This document shows positions 55,475 through 58,964 of a DNA stretch of 58,964 nt, one piece after another. Within the stretch, counting starts at the first letter, position 1. The number at the start of each line of letters is the position of its first letter. Made by a program: the position numbers and the translations under genes. The DNA comes from an uncultured Gammaproteobacteria bacterium (GTDB lineage: Bacteria; Pseudomonadota; Gammaproteobacteria; Pseudomonadales; Pseudohongiellaceae), in contig CAJXPR010000007.1 of assembly GCA_913058135.1 (NCBI GenBank), positions 1 to 58,964 of the forward strand, in the 5' to 3' direction. Below the pieces are notes generated by a model. That model was not told the origin of the DNA and did not search any database. It worked only from the letters and a program-made list of their open reading frames with translations.

Positions 55475-55791
55475 TGGCTCAATTCGTTGTCTATCAGAAC
55501 CCGAATCCCACTAGCCGCGAGCAGTTCCCTTATTTGTTGGATATCCAAAGCAACCTGCTTGACGATCTGCGTACTACCATTGTGGTGCCCCTAAGTCCTT
55601 CGGAGTCAGTCGCTAATATCACCATTTCAAAGCTGAACCCTGTGCTGGATATAAATGGCAACGGCTTTACAGCAATGGTGCAAGATATGGCTGGTATAGA
55701 TCGTAAGCAGCTTGGCCGTGAATTTTGTGATCTTACTCATTACCGATCTGAAATTATCGCTGCTGTCGATTTCGTGCTCTCTGGCATATAA
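55474..55791 (+). CDS. ccdB: CcdB-like gyrase-poison toxin
   Basis: The 105-residue protein matches CcdB: FVVYQNPNPTSREQFPYLLDIQS, VVPLSPSES, LNPVLDINGNGFTAMVQDMA and the C-terminal end SGI. CcdB traps gyrase-DNA complexes. E. coli CcdB ends Trp-Gly-Ile; the Trp is Ser here, so its action on gyrase is not certain. The stop codon overlaps the R' core of the attC at 55787. Confidence 0.92.
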   Translation: MAQFVVYQNPNPTSREQFPYLLDIQSNLLDDLRTTIVVPLSPSESVANITISKLNPVLDINGNGFTAMVQDMAGIDRKQLGREFCDLTHYRSEIIAAVDFVLSGI

Positions 55792-55905
55792 CGCCCAGTT
55801 CAGCCGCGACAGGTGTGGAGCAGCTTTTGTGTTATTGTTTGAGCGGCAGCGAGTAACACAAAGGATGCGTAGTGCTTGTTGTCGGTCTGCAACTGATTGT
55901 TATGT
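55787..55905 (-). repeat. attC site (long)
   Basis: On the minus strand it runs from ACATAAC-AATCA-GTTGCAG to GGCTGAAC-TGGGCGTTATATG, 119 bp. The two ends pair as CATAAC..GTTGCAG against the inverse of GCTGAAC..GTTATATG with an unpaired loop between, as in VCR-type sites. It lies between the inverted CcdAB cassette and the ParE gene. Confidence 0.9.
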
Positions 55906-55908
55906 GCT

Positions 55909-56211
55909 TTACAATTCGAGCTCTTCTGCCCGAAGCATTTCACTGCCTCGGCGAACCGTAAGCACAGAAATTTTTCCGGCGCGTTCATCGACGCCATAAA
56001 TTACTCGGTATGCGCCGTAGACGACTTCTCTAATTCGCTCAATGCCAACCTCAGGAACTTTGCGCCCGCTCTTCGGGTACGACTTTAGGCGCTCCACCGA
56101 TTCGAATAATCCGTCCACCCACGTTTCCGCCGCCGAAGGTTTATCTAAAGCTATATAGCTGGCAATTTCACTGACGCGCTCAAGTGCAAGCGGGGACCAT
56201 TCCAGATTCAC
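55909..56211 (-). CDS. ParE-like toxin (RelE/ParE superfamily)
   Basis: The 100-residue protein has WSPLALERVSEIASYIALDKPSAAE, FESVERLKSYPKSGRKVPEV, YGAYRVIYGV and a C-terminal VRRGSEML. It is a paralogue of the one at 54452 but clearly diverged. The stop lies 4 nt before the attC core. It overlaps its antitoxin gene by 4 nt (ATGA). Confidence 0.9.
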   Translation of the reverse strand: MNLEWSPLALERVSEIASYIALDKPSAAETWVDGLFESVERLKSYPKSGRKVPEVGIERIREVVYGAYRVIYGVDERAGKISVLTVRRGSEMLRAEELEL

Positions 56212-56489
56212 TGACGCAAGTTCCTCAAAATCATATCCTTTGCCTGGGCATGAGGAACGCCTTCGCCCGCCTCAATCTGCGCCTCCGAACGATGAATATC
56301 TTCGAGCAGCTCCAAGCGCTCCTGCATGCGTTGATACTGATGCACTCCGACCAGAACCGCCACTCCACGGCCACGCTGGGTCAGCACCATAGGACGCTGG
56401 GTCTCGTTTATCTGCTTCACAAACGATGCTATTCCTGCCCGAAAATCCGATAAAGGGCGAATATCTTCATCAACTCTAAACTTTGACAT
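56208..56489 (-). CDS. Phd/YefM-family antitoxin
   Basis: I start at the ATG at 56489, giving 93 residues; the frame further upstream runs through the attC site. It has DIRPLSDFRAGIASFVKQINETQRPMVLTQRGRGVAVLVGVHQYQRMQ (shown in part), the Phd/YefM DNA-binding fold, then a tail rich in Glu. The operator lies just upstream. It is an operon with the ParE gene. Confidence 0.88.
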   Translation of the reverse strand: MSKFRVDEDIRPLSDFRAGIASFVKQINETQRPMVLTQRGRGVAVLVGVHQYQRMQERLELLEDIHRSEAQIEAGEGVPHAQAKDMILRNLRQ

Positions 56490-56499
56490 GGCGATATAC

Positions 56500-56517
56500 C
56501 GTACAAATGGATGTACG
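56500..56517. promoter_or_regulatory. Operator of the second Phd/ParE module
   Basis: CGTACA-N6-TGTACG is a perfect inverted repeat 11-28 bp upstream of the antitoxin start, with an extra TTGTAC half-site at 56523-56528. It is the right size and position for a Phd/YefM dimer and would block a promoter here. Confidence 0.75.
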
Positions 56518-56571
56518 TCTGATTGTACTCCCTGAAGATTTAATATGCAATTGCTGGCGAGGCGACAGGCA

Positions 56572-56648
56572 CATAACACCCTAGATAACCGGCAACGCCG
56601 CAGCTGTTGACCGGCGCGGAAAGCGCGAAGTTAATCGCATGGTTATGC
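56572..56648 (-). repeat. attC site
   Basis: On the minus strand GCATAAC-CATGCGATTAACTTCGCGC ... GCCGGTTATCT-AGGGTGTTATG. The R' core reads GTGTTATG with T in place of C before it. It is homologous in layout to the site at 55087. The HigA stop codon lies in its first core. Confidence 0.85.
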
Positions 56649-56939
56649 AGCGGTGAGCTCAACTTTATGAACTTTATCCAATTTGATGGTCTTACCTGCA
56701 TGCCACAGGTCATAAGCGTCTTGCATGGCCAGCCAACTCTGCGGTGTACGTCCTAGAGCTTTAGAGAGCCGCAATGCCATTTCCGGGCTGATACCGCTCT
56801 GTTGCTTGAGAATTCGGCTCAATGTGGATGGAGACACGTCCAGCCGTTCGGCCAAATACCGGCAGCTCAGTCCATGGGGTTCCATGTACGTAGCCAGAAT
56901 GGATTCTCCGGGGTGTGGGGGGTTGTGCATAGACATCAT
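56643..56939 (-). CDS. higA: HigA-like antitoxin (XRE helix-turn-helix)
   Basis: The 98-residue protein has HNPPHPGESILATYMEPHG, the HTH CRYLAERLDVSPSTLSRIL and GISPEMALRLSKALG, then SWLAMQDAYDLW, all typical of HigA. It neutralises HigB and represses its own promoter. It overlaps the (frameshifted) toxin gene by 4 nt. Two start ATGs adjoin (56939 and 56936). Confidence 0.92.
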   Translation of the reverse strand: MMSMHNPPHPGESILATYMEPHGLSCRYLAERLDVSPSTLSRILKQQSGISPEMALRLSKALGRTPQSWLAMQDAYDLWHAGKTIKLDKVHKVELTAA

Positions 56940-57213
56940 TGGTGATCCTCATAATCAAGAAGATACGCATTGCCAACTGAGAATTCGAAAGTAAGCCGCC
57001 AGTTTCCGCTTACGGTAATGGCCCATATACCCTTTCGATCCCCTTTGAGTGGGTGCAATCCGTATCCAGGAATATCCAGATCAGCTATTTCAACTGCGGT
57101 ATCAAGGGCCGCCAGCTGCATTCTTAGCCGTTTGGCGTGATTTGCCTGATGCCGCGTGTGCTCCCGGTCTCGTAGTAACGGCGCAATCCCTTGTGCTTGA
57201 AAGACTTGATCAT
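56936..57213 (-). pseudogene. higB: HigB-like toxin, frameshifted
   Basis: From an ATG at 57213 the frame reads MIKSFKHKGLRRYYETGSTRGI, the HigB N-terminus, and meets a stop at 57124. Shifting one base at about 57148-57150 gives QANHAKRLRMQLAALDTA and the rest (PGYGLHPLKGDRKGIWAITV, NWRLTFEF, YEDH) to a natural stop at 56936. The total is 92 residues, the usual HigB length. One missing base thus inactivates the toxin. The position is not in a homopolymer. Confidence 0.82.
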
Positions 57214-57220
57214 GATTTAT

Positions 57221-57248
57221 AGTGTAGCGCGTTGCGCAACAGCGTCAA
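57221..57248 (-). promoter_or_regulatory. Promoter and operator of higBA
   Basis: On the minus strand TTGACG (57248-57243) and TACACT (57226-57221) are spaced by 16 bp. The spacer holds GTTGCGCAAC (57240-57231), a perfect 10-bp palindrome that suits HigA binding and would block RNA polymerase. Confidence 0.7.
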
Positions 57249-57252
57249 GCCG

Positions 57253-57335
57253 CATAACGCCAGAGGTTCAGCGGCGCAGCTTGTCTGCGTCCGGTGTGGC
57301 CGCTAGGCCACACGAACTGAAACGTATTGTTATAG
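57253..57335 (-). repeat. attC site
   Basis: On the minus strand CTATAAC-AATAC-GTTTCAGTTCG ... CCGCTGAACCTC-TGGCGTTATGCG, with an inner GTGTGGCC-TAGC-GGCCACAC hairpin of 8 bp. The arms GTTTCAG and CTGAACC pair. The deaminase stop codon TAA is part of the first core. Confidence 0.9.
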
Positions 57336-57737
57336 CTCGCCACCGTTGACCTCCGACCAATGAAAAGGCTGAAGCTCTCTGACAGACTTGAAAATGAGCT
57401 TGTTGTCTGAGTTTGTAACTGCTGCGAGGGTATCACCGCCCCAGTGAACAAGACGTTCTTGGCATATACCGCAAGGCGTAAGTATCTTAAAGCTTGAGTC
57501 TTCATCATCACGATATATACATAGCGAATGAGTAACAGACTCGTCGAGCTTATGTGCTTCAAGATATGCTCCAACCTCCATGCAAAGAGCGAGCGCATCA
57601 TTTTTTGTGTCAGGGGCAACACTGGTGAGCATTCGCCCGCTCGAAGTTCTAACAGCCGCCGCACCTCCCCAACCCTGTGGGTACCGCCTCTGTATAAGAT
57701 CAACGGCAGCATTGTACAAATCCATTTCGACGCTCAT
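57330..57737 (-). CDS. Cytidine/blasticidin-S deaminase-like protein (cassette gene)
   Basis: The ATG at 57737 (GAGGGAC upstream) gives 135 residues. The zinc site is Cys-Met-Glu in ALCMEVGAY with PCGICQERL, that is C-x-E plus PCxxC as in tetrameric cytidine deaminases and blasticidin-S deaminase. It deaminates a cytosine nucleoside; the exact substrate is open. The cassette is textbook: attC core, ribosome binding site, gene, and stop within the next attC. Confidence 0.88.
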   Translation of the reverse strand: MSVEMDLYNAAVDLIQRRYPQGWGGAAAVRTSSGRMLTSVAPDTKNDALALCMEVGAYLEAHKLDESVTHSLCIYRDDEDSSFKILTPCGICQERLVHWGGDTLAAVTNSDNKLIFKSVRELQPFHWSEVNGGEL

Positions 57738-57755
57738 GTTGAGTCCCTCAAGAGC

Positions 57756-57811
57756 TATAACGCTCACCTCAAGTGCGCGCGTGCGCGTCACTTTGAAGGT
57801 GCTTGTTATGA
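57756..57811 (-). repeat. attC site (short)
   Basis: On the minus strand TCATAAC-AAGCACCTTCAAAGTGACGCG ... CACTTGAGGTGAG-CGTTATAG (shown in part). The arms CACCTTCAAAGTG and CACTTGAGGTG pair around a CGCG-rich loop, making one of the shortest sites in the array (56 bp). Confidence 0.85.
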
Positions 57812-57813
57812 AC

Positions 57814-58191
57814 TTATTTTAATAAGGTGCCAATATCGCTTTTCATAAAAACAAAGGCATAACCGCCATACCGGGAATTTTTCCGATCTGACTCTGGCAC
57901 ATACTCGGCTTCAAACTTCTCGTATTCAACAGGCTTGCAATAGAATCCTTTTGCATGCGGAACTGAGTCACTAAGAACCTCTAGCAATGTTCCCTTCGGA
58001 ATTTTGCACTCAAAATCACCAGTGAAAGGCGCTTTCCATGAGGTTAACCCATGAGTAATGTTGTCTTCCGCTAATTCAAATCTTTCACCGCCTCTAACAC
58101 TAGGCTCTATAGGCTTTAAACGGTTAGCCCGAAAACGCCGAAATGGAAGGGTTAGTCGGTACCAGATCAAAATTAAGCGGATTCTTAGCAT
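57814..58191 (-). CDS. Hypothetical protein (cassette gene)
   Basis: From the ATG at 58191 the product has 125 residues: one hydrophobic N-terminal helix (MLRIRLILIWYRLTLPF), a basic stretch, then a soluble domain with FELAEDNITHGLTSWKAPFTG, IPKGTLLEVLSD and KPVEYEKFEAEYVPE. No family is recognised. The frame upstream of 58191 runs through the attC and is not coding. Confidence 0.65.
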   Translation of the reverse strand: MLRIRLILIWYRLTLPFRRFRANRLKPIEPSVRGGERFELAEDNITHGLTSWKAPFTGDFECKIPKGTLLEVLSDSVPHAKGFYCKPVEYEKFEAEYVPESDRKNSRYGGYAFVFMKSDIGTLLK

Positions 58192-58208
58192 CACTTTCAC
58201 TCGGGTTT

Positions 58209-58309
58209 CATAACGCCCCTGCTCAGGCGCCAAAGTATGTTGGCGTGGCTTTTGCGGATGCAAAAGGCATGACGACATGCTTTGGTCGCTCTGGAGCGGA
58301 TTGTTATGT
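58209..58309 (-). repeat. attC site
   Basis: On the minus strand ACATAAC-AATCC-GCTCCAGAGCG ... GCGCCTGAGC-AGGGGCGTTATG; the ends pair as GCTCCAG / CTGAGC, with inner GCTTTTGC-type hairpins. The toxin's TAA stop lies in its first core. It is the rightmost attC visible. Confidence 0.9.
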
Positions 58310-58684
58310 GTTGTTCTTGGAAATGTATCTGACATTCGACAAACCTTCGAGGTCACTATCCTGAGTCCATATCACAGCCGAGTACTTCTGAGCTGTAGCG
58401 AAAATAATACTATCGGCCAACGGTAGTTTGTGAAGAATGCCGAATTTAGCTGCATCCATTGCCAGCTCTGAATCCAAAGGTATTACTTTCCCTTGTTTCA
58501 TATGGGCGGTGACAATTAAAGCCGCTTCTTCCCCACGCTGTCGCAATACGTTCTTGAATACTTCTGTGATCGTGATGCTAGGAACAAGTAGCTCAGATAG
58601 TTTTTCAACTGGCTCAGAAAATATTGCAGAGTTCCTGTCGCTGGCGAAATACGACAACCAAGCCGATGAATCAACGACATTCAT
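58304..58684 (-). CDS. PIN-domain toxin (VapC-like)
   Basis: The 126-residue PIN nuclease has Asp5 (NVVDSSAWLSYF), Glu in TITEVFKNVL, Asp in LADSIIFATA and Asp in WTQDSDL. It overlaps its antitoxin gene by 4 nt. The cognate antitoxin is frameshifted as sequenced, which would leave the toxin unprotected unless a base call is wrong. Confidence 0.9.
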   Translation of the reverse strand: MNVVDSSAWLSYFASDRNSAIFSEPVEKLSELLVPSITITEVFKNVLRQRGEEAALIVTAHMKQGKVIPLDSELAMDAAKFGILHKLPLADSIIFATAQKYSAVIWTQDSDLEGLSNVRYISKNNT

Positions 58685-58897
58685 ATCCGATCGTTTTCCC
58701 TGGTAACGGAAGTATCAATCCCTTTAAGAAAGCCTCTCATTTGCTTAATTGGCTTTAGAGGGATCACTTCAATTCGCCCTTGGTAGGACATTATCTGGAC
58801 TTTTTGTCCTGACACAATACCCATGGACTCTCTAATTTCTTTAGGAATTACAATCTGATACTTAGGAGATACAGTTACTTCGTAAGCGTCCGGCCAT
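58681..58897 (-). pseudogene. AbrB/MazE-like antitoxin, apparent frameshift at the start
   Basis: The minus-strand frame EVTVSPKYQIVIPKEIRESMG, VSGQKVQIM, YQGRIEVIPLKPI is an AbrB-type swapped-hairpin DNA-binding domain, followed by a toxin-binding tail and a stop at 58681. It has no start codon in frame. The only fitting ATG (58897) is one base out of frame; deleting one base in the CCGG at 58891-58894 would restore M-A-D-A-Y-E-V-T-V. This is probably a base error close to the contig end or a genuine inactivation. Confidence 0.75.
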
Positions 58898-58926
58898 CAC
58901 ATCTTGAATCGATGTGCTCCTGATTC

Positions 58927-58961
58927 GATAGTGTCCACCTATTTTTAAGCGGACACCTATC
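58927..58961. repeat. Inverted repeat at the contig end (possible IS terminus)
   Basis: GATAGTGTCC (58927-58936) and GGACACCTATC (58951-58961) are near-perfect inverted copies around a 14-bp AT-rich centre. Such GTGTCC ends are common on IS3-like elements, and assemblies often break at them. No attC core precedes the antitoxin as expected, so an insertion may separate it from the rest of the array. The element itself is not visible. Confidence 0.4.
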
Positions 58962-58964
58962 ATG

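Larger units (their letters stand above)
49478..58964 (-). mobile_element. Integron gene-cassette array (integrase not in the window)
   Basis: Small unrelated genes, mostly minus-strand, alternate with attC-like sites that on the minus strand begin (R')' ACATAAC-AAT and end GGGCGTTA, and fold on themselves. Stop codons of many genes lie within the first core site, as in typical cassettes. At least eight sites are well formed (53637-58309); those further left are degenerate or halved. The orientation places attI and the integrase to the right, beyond the contig. Six toxin-antitoxin modules are present, typical for sedentary chromosomal integrons. The left limit may reach 48.9 kb. Confidence 0.88.

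Overview
The window looks like a chromosomal contig from a free-living, aerobic, probably marine gammaproteobacterium. The evidence is FabV as enoyl-ACP reductase, RlmA, RsgA, MscL, a Vibrio-like cassette array, an exported DUF3494 ice-binding protein, a TonB-dependent receptor with a long periplasmic/outer-membrane gene set, and a ferredoxin/CYP153-like P450 pair. The genus cannot be fixed from the sequence. There is no rRNA, tRNA, CRISPR or phage module. The first 44 bases hold an untrimmed Nextera/Tn5 library adapter (11-44), so the left edge is technical and cuts a serine hydrolase gene.

1-16.7 kb is metabolic core and accessory genome. It holds a cut serine hydrolase, a class II sirtuin with an apparent homopolymer frameshift, a pectinacetylesterase-like lipoprotein, a GST-ferredoxin-P450 operon, fabV, an exported M20 peptidase, an SDR, mscL with an exported alpha/beta hydrolase, a PAT-like acetyltransferase, an Nramp-like transporter coupled to an ABM protein, and a tight rlmA/membrane protein/hotdog operon. 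16.9-33.1 kb holds the ice-binding protein, cyclase, glutamine amidotransferase-like protein, katG, a tandem pair of exported ureohydrolases (the first lacks metal ligands), a DUF2200/halohydrin dehalogenase-like/cupin operon, DUF2254, DUF2007, YjbR, PfpI, PEBP, cytochrome b561 and a 2OG oxygenase. 33.5-48.4 kb holds a TonB-dependent receptor, RidA/GNAT, an M61 peptidase with PDZ domain, DinB, RsuA, CPBP, RsgA, two PRC-barrel proteins, a PQQ-type sugar dehydrogenase and a DapA-family lyase.

From about 48.4 kb to the right end the character changes. Base composition becomes more AT-rich, and the genes are small, unrelated and mostly on the minus strand. They are separated by attC-like recombination sites that read R''...R' on the minus strand (ACATAAC-AAT ... 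GGGCGTTA). This is an integron gene-cassette array lying distal to its integrase. The orientation predicts the integrase and attI beyond the right end, and none is in the window. Eight well-formed attC sites lie between 53.6 and 58.3 kb. Towards the left they become degenerate or shrink to half-sites, and cassette genes become fragments (DsbA, GFA, GNAT), as expected for an ageing distal end. The array carries six toxin-antitoxin modules (FitAB-like, two Phd/ParE, CcdAB, HigBA, AbrB/PIN). Two of them are inverted relative to the array, and several have clear operators. HigB and the terminal AbrB antitoxin are frameshifted. Other cassettes include a cytidine/blasticidin-type deaminase, a RibD-like reductase, VOC, ABM, a serine hydrolase and several unknown proteins.
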